Assembly (NCBI GenBank): GCA_958510875.1
Contig: OY294069.1
Location: 162,563,111-162,627,110, forward strand
DNA length: 64,000 bases
Direction: 5' to 3'
DNA from: Endomychus coccineus
Lineage: Eukaryota > Arthropoda > Insecta > Coleoptera > Endomychidae
Shown: positions 44,301-59,300 of the stretch, piece after piece
Layout: every line of letters begins with the position of its first letter
How positions within the stretch are numbered: position 1 is the first letter of the stretch
The notes under the pieces: generated by a model
The model's input: the letters and a program-made list of their open reading frames with translations, nothing else
What the model was told of the DNA's origin: nothing
Database searches by the model: none
Position numbers and translations under genes: made by a program

Positions 44301-47300
44301 ATTTCTTCAAATTTGGAAATAGATAAAAATCACATGGGACCAAATCTGGAGATATGGAGGATGACGAACTAATTAGTAGCCCAATTTATGCAATTTTGCC
44401 ATTGCGACTGCGGACCTGATGGAAGAGCATTTTTTCTTTGCCAAATTCGGCCGCTTTTGCTTCAAATCGGCGTTGAATCGATCCAACAGCTCTGCATAAT
44501 ATACTCCAGGGATCGTTTTGCCCTTTTCAAGGTAGCTTTGGCCATTTCCGGCTTCGATTCGCCAGAACAAGTCCACTGTATCGATTGTTCTTTGGTCTCT
44601 GGTGTGTTGTGATGGATTCATGTTTCGTTCACGGTTACGAAACAGTGCAAAAATTCCTTCTTATCGCGCTTGGACATCGCCGAACATTCCTTTGAAGTTG
44701 TCACAGGTTCGCGTTTGTTGTCAACAGAGAGAAAATGTGGCACCCATCTGGCAGATAGCTTTCTCATATTCAAAAATGTATGTAAAATGTTCCTTACTCG
44801 TTCGGTTGAGATGCCCATAGCCGATCGTCCAATATCATACCATGGATTTTATCGACGATTTCTGGCATTGTAACCTCAATTGGACGACCAGAACGTTCGG
44901 CGTCCTTCATAGTCATATACCACAACGGAAACCAGTAAACCACTTGTAAAACGTTCCAATCGTTCGTGAAGAGTCCCCACAATGTTTAACAAGCGATGTT
45001 TTGGTTTGTGTAATGTTTTTTCCACGCAAGAAATAATGTTCAATCAAGACGCGAATTCACTTTTTTCCATGTTTACCAAAATCTCCAAGGTTGCTTGTTT
45101 CGATGGGTGTCAAAACAGAACTGAATGACATCTCAGTCTGAAAATTTTAATGCGCTCTAGTTAAAGATGGTACATCACAAATGTCACATGCGATTTTCGA
45201 TTGTGGCGTCATCTGTTATTTTTCAGGGACTTTTCCCTTTGCTTTCGTAGGTACTATTGGGAGAGCAGTAACCCTGGGTACTACGTCGGTATCAAGAAAT
45301 TTACATTGAGACCAAATTATCTCAAGATTGTTACTCTGGGACTTCCAAGGGTGCTGAATACGAATATGATTATTAAAAATTCTAATAATTCACCTGGAAG
45401 TCAGTAACCCTGGGTATAACGTCGGTATCAGGGAGTTTACAGAAATTTTATTGAAACCAAATTGTCTCAAAATTGTTACTCGGGAACTTTCAAGGGAACT
45501 GAACACGAGTATGATAATTAAAAATTCTAATTGCTATTTTTGACATGTCTAAAATATTCTTTAAATCAAGTTAAAATTAAGTATTGATTAACGCAATAAA
45601 CTGTTTATTCTTTGTGTATCACCATTAATTTGATATATTGGAAGATAAAATTACTACATATATTATTAATGCAATGAATTGTGCTCAGATCTAGTTTCCA
45701 ACATTTGGAAATGGATTGAGTAAGCCAGTTGTCGGATTATTTTTATGTTTGAAAATTTCCATGGATTCTTATGAATTCAATTTTATGTTTCTTGTCCAGT
45801 ATTGTAACACTTTCGTTTATTCTTCGATATCATAATATAGAAATCATGATAATTTTTTAAAAGATGATTGGCAAAACTGGGATCTGTTTTATGTAAAGTA
45901 AAAAATTCGCAAAACTCTAACCTACTCAGGGTCTTTATTAGTTCTGGTATTTGCAGAAATGTTCATGTCTGTCCTAGAAGAAAACTTAACAGCTTCATAG
46001 ATCAATTTTTTTTTGGCACAGCTATGAAGATAATATTCTAACATGTTTCATAAGATCTTCACACTATCTCATTTTCATTTATGATATTCATCTAAATAAT
46101 AAATGCAAAGTAGAACCAGAAACCGATAACAAAATTAATTGAGATTAATGGAAATCAGGTTCCAAGCGCTTAGATACCTTTCTGCAGTTTAGAATAGAGT
46201 TTTTATAAACAAAGACAACAATATGTTAGCTAGCTCCTGATGCACAAGTGCTTTCCTGGCTTCCCATTACAATTATGTCAAGCTTGTATGAACGGAGTTA
46301 TGATTCAAAATTAAAGGGCATTTTGAGAACAATTTTAATAAACATTGTTTCTATGATCTAGATGAATTTTTTAATAGCATATTGTGATTTTCAACCTTGT
46401 GTAATTTTTCTTATATGGAATTGTTGCCTTATCATATTTATCTATTTTATATAAATTATTACTATTTTAATATGTTTTTATTGTATACTGAACTAATATT
46501 TGAAATTTTATTTATATTTTGACCTGTTCTTTGCCTACAAAGATTTTTTTGAATAGAGCTTGCTTATTATGATTATTATTATACAATATTCATACAATTT
46601 TTTTCATGCGGAAAATTTGAGTAAATTCTAGTAAATATTTCGGTGGTCTATACATTCTTAAACTTCTATAATTTAAATTGAATCTTACCTCTGACTTGAC
46701 GACAAAAAGAACTATAAAGCACGTAATCCCGAATGAATATGGTTTCAATTCTTCATTCGTTATGTCGTTAAAGTCAACTGAAACGATCAGGTACTAAAAT
46801 AATTAATTGATCGGCGTGATTTATGTCGCTGGTGAGTCATCTATAGTAGCACACAGGAAGAAATAAATGTAGCATTGCATTCGCGGCAAGGTACTTCTGT
46901 AAAAAGGATGTATGGCTTGATGATCACGTTATTTAGTAAGTTCAAAAAGCATATCTAATAGTGTTCGAACTTTTTTTTTAATTGAACGCCTACAAAGTAA
47001 ATGAATAAGAACGAGACTGACGGTCAGACGCATATAATCGCAAACTTTTACTTTTGGAAAAAGTGCAGCAACTCGAATGCGTACAATTGCATGTTGCGAA
47101 ACTTTGTGAAATCACGGAAATGTTTAATAAAATATTAAATATGAATACCTACAGATACAGTTTTACGTTATTTTATAATTAATGATGAATGCCATTAAGT
47201 ATATTCACAAATTAACTCATATCACAAATAAAAGATATCTAAAATCTGTCCGATATGATAATCCATTTTTAGTTTAAAAAAATTTGATCAATTGATCACG

Positions 47301-50300
47301 TAACTTCCCTCACTTATTAATGTTGGTTAAGGTGGGTTTGGTTAAATACTTTTAATTACTCAACCAATTTCATGATGAATTTATGTTTCATTATCTGAAA
47401 ATTTTTTATTTTATATAAGTTCTTTCGATTCTGAAGATTATACCGTTGTTAATGTGGAACGGAGTAGAACGTATGAAAAAAGGAATAATATGGAAATGCT
47501 GTTGCATGTTTAAGAAATAGCTGGCAATCAAATTACCAACAAACAGGTATGGTATCTAATCACATATCTAACTATTAATCCAGGCTGTGAGCAGAGATTT
47601 TAGCTATAATAAAAAAAAACATGTAAGTTGGAATCATAATATTTTTTTTGCATTAGCTTCAGGAGGTTCTCAGGATCATTCATACACCTTAAAACCTCTT
47701 GGGAACCTCAACCCTACCCATTGGGGGTGAAAATAGCCCGAAATCTCCCCCAAATTTGCAACATGCCAAGTCTTGAATTGTGTTTTCTACAAAAAAAGGT
47801 ATTTCGGCATTTCGAGTGCACCTAGGGTTTTTTTTGGGTCGTTGAACACGAATCCGGTGACAGATTAACTTGCTATCCATTTTAGGGGAATTTTGCAATT
47901 TACGTGTTTTAGGCATTTCGAATGCACCAAGGACATTTTTTGGGTCGCTGAATACGATCCATAAGCCAGATTTACTTAAAATTCATCGTTGAGGTGGTGA
48001 AATTGACAAAATTGGCCAATTTTGCACCCCTAATATGTTATTTTGCAATTTACGTGTTTTGGTATTTCGAGTGCACCAACTAGGTTTTTTGGGTCGCTGA
48101 ACACGAATCCGAAGTCAGATTTACTTGCAACCCATCGTTGTGGTATCGACAAAATTGACCATTGAATTTAGAGGAAGTTGCATTTCACCTTTAATTCAAC
48201 TGCTTTCAATTCTCAAATATTATGTTACATAGTGGAAACATACAAATTATCGTAGCTGATTTAATTGGAAATTTACCATCCTCTACTTGCAGAATAATCA
48301 ACAGGGTATCATATGTTATTGCAGATTTGAGGCATTGTTATATAATAAACTGTTGCAAACAAAATTGGGTTCTTTACGTATTGTATCAAATAATACAAAT
48401 TATTTGTAATATTAAATGTAATTTACAAGCAATTAACACCAGTTTCCTGCAGGTTGCTTACCCTTTCATGCAAACTTGGTGTGTTTCCTTCCAGCTGTAA
48501 GAGAGCTAGAGTCTAACCAATTACAAAAAAAGGAAAGAAGACACCTAGTAATTATAGATTCATTGCACTATTATATGTGATCTCTTGAATGATGAAGAAA
48601 GCAATCTACATCGAGCTCGTTCAATACCTACAGAACTCCAAAGTCGTGAATGACCGGCTATATGGTCTTCGTCAGCGGATATCAACAGAAGATCTGCTTG
48701 CCTACGTAATACATGTATGGCAGACATCTATTGGAGAATTTGGGCAATCTCTAGATGTAGCATTGGATATCTTGTAACGATCCAACTTTTGAATGAATCG
48801 TTACATATCATTATTCATGATAGAACACTATAATAATTTGAATATATATCCTTAAGCTTCCTCCCAATTAAATAACTCTATCTTAAATGATATAGTTAAC
48901 TGTATTTAATTAATACGGAGCGGATTCAACGAATACTATATAGTTACCCTCACACCCAAGTTATTAATTAGGAAGGGAGAATCTGAATAAAACCGGTTGT
49001 TGATGATAACTACGCATCTTAGGTGTTACTGTGAATACAAGGTAGGTCTTAATCAAAGTTCTGTATACATCAGAGTAAGCCTGATTGTGAATGAAATATT
49101 AAAGATTCAATGCTACTCTAAAAACAATTTAATAAATAACTTGTATTCACAGTAACACCTAAGATGTGTAGTTATCATCATCAACCTGTTTTATTCAGAT
49201 TCTCCCTTCCTAATTAATAACTTGGGTGTGGGGTTAACAATATCGTTGAATCCGCCCCGTATTAATTAAATACAGTTAACTATATCATTTAAGATAGAGT
49301 TCTTTAATTGGGAGGAAGTTCACGGATATATAATCAAATTATTATAGTGTTCTATCATGAATAATGATATGTAACGATTCATTCAAAAGTTGAATTGTTA
49401 CAATCTCAAAAGCGTTTGACCGAGTCTGGCACCAACGCCTTCTTGGCGAACTTCCGTCATATGGTTTGCCGCCTCAACGTTGTCGTTTACTGTCGAGTTT
49501 TCTCTCAGATAGATAACTTCATGTGGTGGAGTATTTTCCGATACAATGACTGTTAACTCTAGAATTCCACAGCGCCCTGTCCTAGCACCAAGTTTGTTTC
49601 TGCTCTATATCAACGATCTGTTGGAAGTGATCACCTGTTCCGTCCACAGCTTCACAGATGATGGTACACTGATTTCTCATCTAGACCTCCTATACCATTC
49701 AATGACTTCAGAGGAGCGAGACAGAGACAGGTTGATGCAATTAATGGAGATCTGGCAACGATTTGGAAATGTGGATCAGATAATGTAGTAGTTTATAATG
49801 CAACCAAAACGCAAGCTTGCGTCTTCTCCAGGAAATCGGATCCCACAATCCCTAATGTGATGATATCAGGTACAACTATTCCTATAAAGTCTCCCATATC
49901 CATGCTCGTGATTACCACCAACAGCACCCTTCCATGGGTTGATCATGAGAGGTCTATTGCAAAACTGTGCCAAGAACTACTTTACATCCCAGCAGCTTCA
50001 CATAATCTACACCGCTCAGATTCGACCTATCCTGGAGTACTGTTCACATGTTTGGAGTTCGGCTCCCAAACATACGCTGAAACTCTTGGATTCTATCCAG
50101 AAGAAAGCTGTTGGTCTGATTGATCGAACGCCTCTCTCTCTCCCAACGTTCCTCCGCTGGCTCACACGATGTTCATCGAACATTAAAGTTTTCCTCTCAT
50201 GCAGTCAAAGCATAGTACTTACCTAATGTTCGAAGAAAGAAAGTAACTACGATTTCTCCATTTTGAAAGAGGTAATAAGTCGTCATAATTTATTAATCCA

Positions 50301-53300
50301 GTTGTAAGCTTATGCAAAAAAGGAGCACACCGCGATTCATATGAGCATTCAAGCTCGAATATCTCATCAGCTGAAAACAGAATGTGGAAGGTTTCCAAAA
50401 GAGAAATTTAATTTTTCATAATTTTTTGATTTATTTTTGATTCAATACGACCAATGTGGTGTGACAGATTTTGGAGGCAATGTTATGAACATTGGTGTCA
50501 GAAGCGTGAAATCTCTCGTGTGTTATATTGGATTCTAAATTCTTGGAATATATAGAATGAAGAAAACATTCCCTTAAAGTTACGAATATAGAAGTTTGAA
50601 TCTGGGAATCTTCCAGAGTTGAAACCAATTGGAAAAACCTGACATATTGTCTTTACCGGGGAATAGCAATAGTTCCTGAAGAATAGTGGAGTTCAAAGTT
50701 TTCAATTACTTTCAGATTCAAGATGCTATGTTTTATTACCTTCTCCAAAATTCTAATCTAGAGATAGCCGGGGATCTTATTTTGGATGTCCAATTCGGAT
50801 TTATGTTTTAACACGAAATAACGTGAAATATCGTATGAGCAGATCTAGTCTGAACATTTGATAAACAAAAACTGGTAGGTACTCTTTCAGAAGTTGGAGA
50901 ATTAACCTTAAATTTACACAAAATTACATTCGCAATTTGTCATCATTAATTCTATATTAAATGTTACAAATTTTGTGTAAATTTGAGTATAATTCTCTAA
51001 CTTCCGAAAGTTAAAATGATTTTACACTACGTGAACGAAGAAACCAAAGCTAAGGTTAGGTACCTACTCACCTAAAATAATCCTAATACGTGATTGGTTT
51101 GAGGAACGTTCCCCACATTCTCAGCTAAAAGTTGTTCAGGCTAGTTTAAGGATAAAACTGAGTCATCCCGACAAAAATAAATTTAATCGAGGATTTGCAT
51201 GCTACTAATATGCCTTGTTTTCTATAATATCACCATTATGTTATCAGATAATGTCATAATGTTATCATTCCTGTATAATTGCATTAAGATTTGAAATGTC
51301 AACATTTTGTGAGTAGGTACTTGATATTATATATACTCAAGTACAAAAATATTGCTTACGTTATTTGAGACCTTATTTTTCTTTCTTTAACACTTTCGCG
51401 ATTTCTGTTGCCAAAATCTATTAAATTGGAGTGTTTCAAATTATTAATAATCAAATAAATCACATATTGAAGCTTTACAACAGTATTATAAAGGAAATAA
51501 ACTATTAGAGAGTCCACACTGTGTATATATTATACCACTCTTGATAAGAGATAATCACCCTTATCCACTAAAAATTTGGGGATAATATTGTAAATAATGG
51601 GTTACACTCAGCTGGAGATGAATCAGAATTTAATGAATTGCTTTTTCGTTCACACATTTCCATCCCTTCTAAATTACTGTGTTTTAAAAGTGATAAAATT
51701 TCTTGAGAAACGGTATGACCTGTATTTAAAATACGGTCGGCTATCGCTAATTTTTCACCATTTTTTTCTTTATATGGTCAAAATGTTCCTTGTAACGAGT
51801 AAAGGTGTTGCCTAAGCGGTGTTTTAGCTTGTTCTTACATCTATAAGCTGGTTGTATGGCAAATTTAGAAAACAAACTATGGAATTTATTAATTACTGGA
51901 GAACGATAAGTGAAACTTTTGAATTTTATTGAAGTATTTGAAGGTAACGGCTCTAATTAGATTAGTTGGCTACGTTCCAATTTCCTATTATGTTTTGAAA
52001 TTAAATTATTGATTAAAGATTTGTGGTAACCATTGTCCAACGCAATTTGCTGAAGTTTCTCAACTTCGTTGTTATAATTTTGCTGGCTCAAAGGGACGTT
52101 CAATAATTTATGAACTAGACCATTAAACGGGGCTATTTTATATGTAAATGGTGTAGTTGAATCCGCCAGGGTATACCTATTTGTTTGAGTGGGTTTTCTG
52201 TATATGTCGAAATCCAAGTGATTACCATCTTTTATAATGTTAATATTAAGGAAAGGAAACCGATTTTCTGTTCCTATTTCAACAGTGAATCTTAGCGTAT
52301 GTGCAATGGGCAATCCACGCTCTCCTTTTTTGGCCAATATTTTTCTAAGCGAACTTGAAATCTCTTTAAAATCAAAATTGAAAGCTTCCAAAATTTTAGA
52401 AAAGATATAGATACAAGTAACGATTTTGATTTACATTCCTTTTTGAACACGCTTAATACCTAATTTGATTCACTGAGATTCACTGTTGGCATTAAGCCAG
52501 ATGCTAAAGGTCCAGGATCCTTCTTCCCTTCGTACCCCCTTAACAACTTAAACAAACTTAACTTTTGATGATAAACTTAACAGTTTTACGGTTTGTTTTT
52601 GCAGGAAAGTTGGTGAAACAAAAAGAAATGTGTATTTTTCGACCACAAATGATTTTTGCATATTTGCCTTTTCCTATAGTTTTTTAAACCTCACTCTTTT
52701 CGCTCTAAAAGACTATAACTCGGAAAGGGTGCATTTTTCAGAAAATTTGAAGGGGTGAAAAGTTGCATCAAGGATCCAAAAATGTTTTTTCTGTTTGACA
52801 ACTTTTTCATAGGTTAGAGTTAGTCCTCAAATTTTTGAGTGGGGCTTTCTGATTTGCAACACCTACTATCCTGAACCCTATCAGAAATCCACGTATAAAA
52901 TGTCATAAAAATCCATTTATTGGAAAAAACTGATACTCTTATTTTTTGCTTCATTGACTGTACTAGCTACTTTTCAATCAACACTACGCTATGTTTATAA
53001 TTTTTTAGCAACAGAAATCATAAAGGTGTTAAATAATGTCTAGCAATATTTTTGTCTGTGATTGTATTTGCATCGCGTTGCACTCTGTCAAATTAGTTTC
53101 ATCATTGAACACTACAATTAGGCAGAACGATTTCCATTTGGAAATTACTAAGGCCATGCTTATTAATCCAATGGAATATCGATGAAATATTTAAAATTTT
53201 CTAACAAAAAGTACGACAAGCTGAGCATTGTTCTAATTCTCCAAAACAATCGAGATTTATTTAGGTTTCTAGTTCAATGACATCACCAAGTTAACTAGTA

Positions 53301-56300
53301 GTCGAATAAAATTTTAACATAAACATGGAGATAAGATATTTCGAGGATATTTTATTGATGACCTTTATGATCTACATATTATACTTGTTATGTAACACAT
53401 ACGACTTGATTATGTACGAATTATATTATGTGCTCTTTACATTGAATTAATTGTAATACGTTATAGCTAATTGATCATCTAATGATAATTTCAAAACTAG
53501 TTCAGAATTTACTACAGTAAATATGTTAGGAAAAAATGGCTTTGTGGAAAAAACAGACCGAAGCTTGAAACCAAAAAGTTGTAACCCCCCTTGAGCTTTT
53601 TTGGGAATATCAAAATGTTTTTGGATTTTATTCACCGTAAGAACGGTAATCCGTAGAGATAAATTTTGTGAACAAAAATTCTAGAGAACAATATTACCTA
53701 CAATTAATCTCATACAGTCCCTGCGCTACAACCAAAACGCAAAAAGCACTTAATCCTCTTTCCCAAGCATAAACTTTTTTCTCTATAGTGGAGATATAAA
53801 AGTTGTAGAGCCTAACATAACCTACTAAATCTATATGCCCTGTTTTCCTACGATGCACTGTTACAGAGATCTAGCGGAAAGAACACCATTTCGGCCTCTT
53901 ACTTCCGAAGCAAATCAAAATTCGTAGCGCTACTCGCAAAGGATGAAATTTTGCGAAATACTGCAGAAGCCCCACATTCATCAACGAAGCGTCGAAGCTG
54001 CAGAACAATTCATCTTTGTGGCATTATATGGTGGTGCCACTTGCACAGACCCACTGTCTCAACTCCATTTCAAAAAATGCACTCAATCTGCTATCAAAAG
54101 TTAAGTTAATCTGTCTGAATTACCACCTTCATCTGATCCGGGGAAGCCCCTTACCTCATGAGTAAGTAAAACCAATAATTGTGGTGCAGCTTGCGGATGC
54201 AGAAAAACAGGTCTTATGTGAGCAGTCGTTTGTAAGTACTGTGGAGGAGATAACTACAGCAACGTGCCTTTTTTCAACATAGATGAAACTGAGATTGATG
54301 AGGCTCTGTCATAAGTTTTCCAATGGCCCTCCCTCTACATCAATCACCGACGTTTCGCCAACCATTACAGGTGACATCTTCAGGGCAGGCTTAATGCTTG
54401 AGTTTCAGTTCAAGCCTCAAGCCTGATTTGAAGATGACACCTGTAATAATCATGTTGAACTATTGTGACGCGGAATTCATCCGGAAACCTAGAATGATCT
54501 TTAACGGAAGTGAACTTTGAAATTGAAAAAAAAAAGATACATCCTACTTGATTGATTATAATGCCTTACCTTCGAACTTTTCGTATAGTTGAAAATCCAA
54601 TTTTTCAGGAACGAATCTCGGTTTGTAGATTTTCGAATCAAAATCTGCTTTGGTCAAATTCAACGATGTCACTTTCTTGAGGACGCAACTGTCGGTACAT
54701 GAAATAGCGCAGTCTTCAGGTACCGACATGTGCCTTTTGAATTCGGGGAGATGACCTGTAGAGAAATAAAAGAAAATTATAATATTTATATTACGAGCAT
54801 TACTATAAAAATTTCACACGAATTTTTGAAATTCAGGTAAACGCGAAGTGCTTCAAATCTACTATTCTCTACATAGAAATTCGCAACTATCGTGCGAACA
54901 ATATCTTGTGCAACTGGATAGATATCTTAACCTCTAGGGGAGTTTTGGTAAGCCTCGAAATTTATAAGGAAATCGAATGGATGGAACTGAGCAGGGTATT
55001 ATTAATGCGGCAAGTTAGGCCTACATTCTCATAACAATTTTCACAAGATCACCGAAAATGAATCCGCAAGGTTCAACCAGGCAATTTTCCCAATAACTGA
55101 ATTTACCAGCCACACATATTCAAAGGGTGTTAAGAAAAAACCTTATAAACTACACATCAGTCAGGAACTTAGGCCTGGAGATAGCGATAGAAGACTTCAG
55201 TTTTGCAATTGGCTAAATGTGAAATTGCAACAGGATCAAGATTTTTTTAAATAAAATAATTCGGACTGATGGCTGCAACTTCTCTTTAATCGAAATGATG
55301 AACATTATTATTCTGTTGAAAACCTGCAACAAAACCACGAAGCAAGAAGACAGGGTCATAATGCTTTTAATGTCTGGGTCAGAATTTACAGGAATCGAAT
55401 TTTGGGGCTTCTTATTTACGAGGGTAATTTAAATTCTGAAAGGTATTTAGATTTAATTCACCCGTTGATGAAGTGATGATTACCGAAAAACGAAACGTCA
55501 GATTTCATATTTGGCAACGTCATATTGTAGAAGGGAAAAGTGGCAACGATAAAGTGCCATGCATTTTGAGATATCATTTCAAATAAAGTCAGGAAAAAAT
55601 AAAAAAAGATCTTGAAAAATTTCGGTTAATTTCGAATATATTTTTTGAAGTATTCGGAATTTTTGAAATTTTCAAGTCACATTGTTTAGCATGAAAATGC
55701 ACAACTTTGTTTCCGAGATCCCAATAATGTGGCTCGGATTTGAAACACCCTGATGTACATTAGTCAGGAAGGAAGGACCTTCAAGAAAACGAATTAAATA
55801 ACATAGGCACATTTCCATTAATGATAAATCTAATTCAACCTTTGCAGAACATTTAATTATGGAATACCATAAATTTAATGATTGTTTTAAGATTTTACAC
55901 ATTCAGAATGAAAGTATTAAATTAAATTTGTTGTATATAAGTATAAAAATTTGTATAATTAGATTTTCCTTTTGCTATCAGATTATCGTATAGTCCCTTG
56001 ATGGGTTAAATCCAATTAGGTAGAATCCAATAACTGTATATCCTAAGATTATCAGTGAAGTTAGGTTAGGTTATCTGTTTTGTCTTTTGTAGTAAGTTAG
56101 TACTTTGTAATATTTTTTTGAAGAAGCTACGCTGTTAGCGAAACTATAGTTATATTTATTTGTTAATTTAGTTAAAATCAAACTTTTATAGTTAATTTAT
56201 TTAAGTTAACAACCTTGTACCTGAAATATTATATATTTTAAATTAGAGTAAATTACATTTTGAATGAAATTGTCTGTTCAAACACTTACATTTATTTATG

Positions 56301-59300
56301 ATCCTCTAGGCTTAGTTCCATTTTGTTATATTCAAAATAATAATATTTCAGAGATGTTTTTATTGCAATATTCACGTGATTCAATTAACCACATACTATC
56401 TTTGTAGATTATCGAGAACTAATGAAATTCAATCGTTTCACAGCAAAAGATATTCGAGCAGAACCACAAGGTGAACGTAAAAAATCTAATTCATTAACAT
56501 AACTCACCTAGAGTTGACCGTTTAAAACGATTCACTTTTAATTTGTCTTTCTCTGTACAAAAATGAACGATTTTCTACCATTATAATTTAACAATAGTTA
56601 AATAGTGAGAGTCGTTGTCTAAAATGTTATTAACATGAATGCTTTTGAAATGCTATTATCATTATCAAATTTAGTATGTTGATGTTAACCGTACAACATT
56701 CGACATGTTGATTAATGTATTGAATTAAAATCATTAGAAACGTAAGCAATGCTTAATTATAGAACATGCAGATAATGGCTACACTTTTCGTAGAAGCTTA
56801 ATAAAAAAATGTAAACAAGTAATTCGTTCACAGGCCACGAAATTATCGAGGGAATAATTATGCAGCACAAAGGAATCACTCTAATATACTGAGTGTTTTA
56901 AAATTCAACTAACGATGAACTCTGAAAACAGTTCCTGGAAACTATGCAAGCGTATATGGATGATGTGCCTGCAAACAGTTTGTCTACGTTTGTTTGCATG
57001 GTGTCAAGAAAACAGATTAAGGTAGTTGTCTCCCATGAAATTGTTTAAACTTTACCCGATTAAGAAGCTGTGATCAAATGATCGTGTGACTTATCTCATC
57101 TTTGTTAGCAGAATAGCTTTCGGACACTCTTGCGGGTCAAATGTAAATAATTGTGGGAATATAAAATATATTGGAAATGATTTAGAATTTACTAATAAAA
57201 GACGTTATATGTTACATTGAAATGTTATCCAAATGATCTATAAATAAAATTCTCGGGAAATAAGTCACACTAACACATATGCTTATTATTTTCGTCTTTA
57301 CGTGCGTTTCGGTCTCACGACCATCATCAGAAGACGTATAGCTGTATAAACGTGATTTCTCCAAACTACCACCAATATCGCACCAATTTCAATTGAAAAT
57401 GCCCACGTCGTCGAAACGAACAGAAACAGGAACAATCGAAATTATAACACAATTAACGTTATAAATATATAAATTAAGAATCCGCTGCTAAGCAATATTC
57501 TTATAAGCTCTATATACATATCGAATTACAGTAAGTAATACGACTAAAGAACTGAACTAAAAATATAATGTTCGAGAATCAACTTTCGAACCAGATGTTG
57601 AAGATTTATGAAGTAATAGAAAAAGGTTGTCAGACCAGACATCAAACCAATGCATTGTGAATTCGAAAATTGCTCTATTCTTATAATTGTGAATAATTAA
57701 TGAAATTTTAATCTTTTTCGTGTAATGATGTTTCAGGATTTCCATAACATACAATTCCCTCACTGTTACGACGTTAATTCGATAATAATGTTTTTTGAAA
57801 GGTAGGTCATGGCTTTACCAGGTATATTTTTGAATATTGATTTCTGGCACACACATAATTTTGTAATGATGGTGTTGAAAGTACTGCCCCATGCCATGGT
57901 TCCGTATGCAATCACAAGTTGTACTAGTGCATAGTACACATTTTTAAAAGGCTGTTAATTAAACACACTTTGATTTGAAGGCAGATGAGTTTCCTTAGTT
58001 TGTTATTTATATTATTTATGTGCTGACTTCATTTCAAATGACAATCGAGAATTATTCCTAGATATTTAATTGAAGTTTCTTTTTGACATATTCATTGCAG
58101 CTAAATAATTGATATAATTACATGATCTTATGGTTTGGAGAATTTTTTTGCCTTAACTCTCACAAGTTCCCAAGACTTTTGCACAATATAAATTACTGTA
58201 TCATCAGCATATGCAATTAACTCAACACCTTCAACTTGAGAGAACATGAGTCATTTATATAAACTATGAAAAGAAAAGGTCCCAGGATACTTAATTGTGG
58301 TACACCACATTGGGTGGTAAGAAAATAACTTTTTTGAACTCCCATATGAACGCATTGTCAAAAATATTGCTTTTGAGCATTCTACCTAAAATATACTTTA
58401 AACATTATAAAGACGCATGTAGGAATTTGCAAAGGTTTCAATTAATTAAATAAGTATACATCTGACTTAATGATTGAATATCTGTTCTATGATTCACAGA
58501 CTTGGAGTCGCGTTTTATGTGAATCATCTCCAGAATAGATCTTTTATAATAATTGGTTTCCTTAGTTAAAATATTAACATTTTTGTAATCGAATTGATGG
58601 TTATAATCAAAGCAGTGTTTAGCAAGGGCGGTGTAATTTTCCAAGTTTTTGTTTCTTGTACTATACTTATGGCCACACTTTCTTTTTTGTAGATATTGCT
58701 TAGATATTCCTGTATATAAGTCTCATCGCAATCTAAACAATTTAATAAGTGTACTGTGTGGGTTTGTTTATCTTTAGGTATAGAAGGTTTAGGATTTGAA
58801 AAATATTTCCCAACACAATTAGTAGGTTTATGCGCAACATTTATATTATATTTATATCATATTCTTTAGGCATTTCGTAATTTTCTCTGAGGTCTCCGGA
58901 ATCTATGGTAATGTTATAAAATTATCTATATTACCACCGCTTATGTTATTTATATATGATGTTCCATTATAGATTTTGTTTATTCTTTCTTTAATAATGG
59001 GATTGAAAAATGTTTTCTGGGTAGCCACTCATTTCCAGTGTATTAGGAACAATTTTTTCATTCTTGGGACCGTTCTACAGGTGGGACAATGCAACAGCGC
59101 GATCTGTAAGGCCGTTCATAACACTTTTTTATAACTTGTTGGGGCAACGGACTTGAAATGAAGATAACTTTGAGACCAAACTTCTTCAGTAAACCGCAAG
59201 ATTTGTTTTTTTCCTATTGCATCATGCCTAATGTTCATATCTAGGAAATTTATGTTTTTGTTCATTTCTATTTCACAAGTAAATTGAAGTTTACAGTGGA

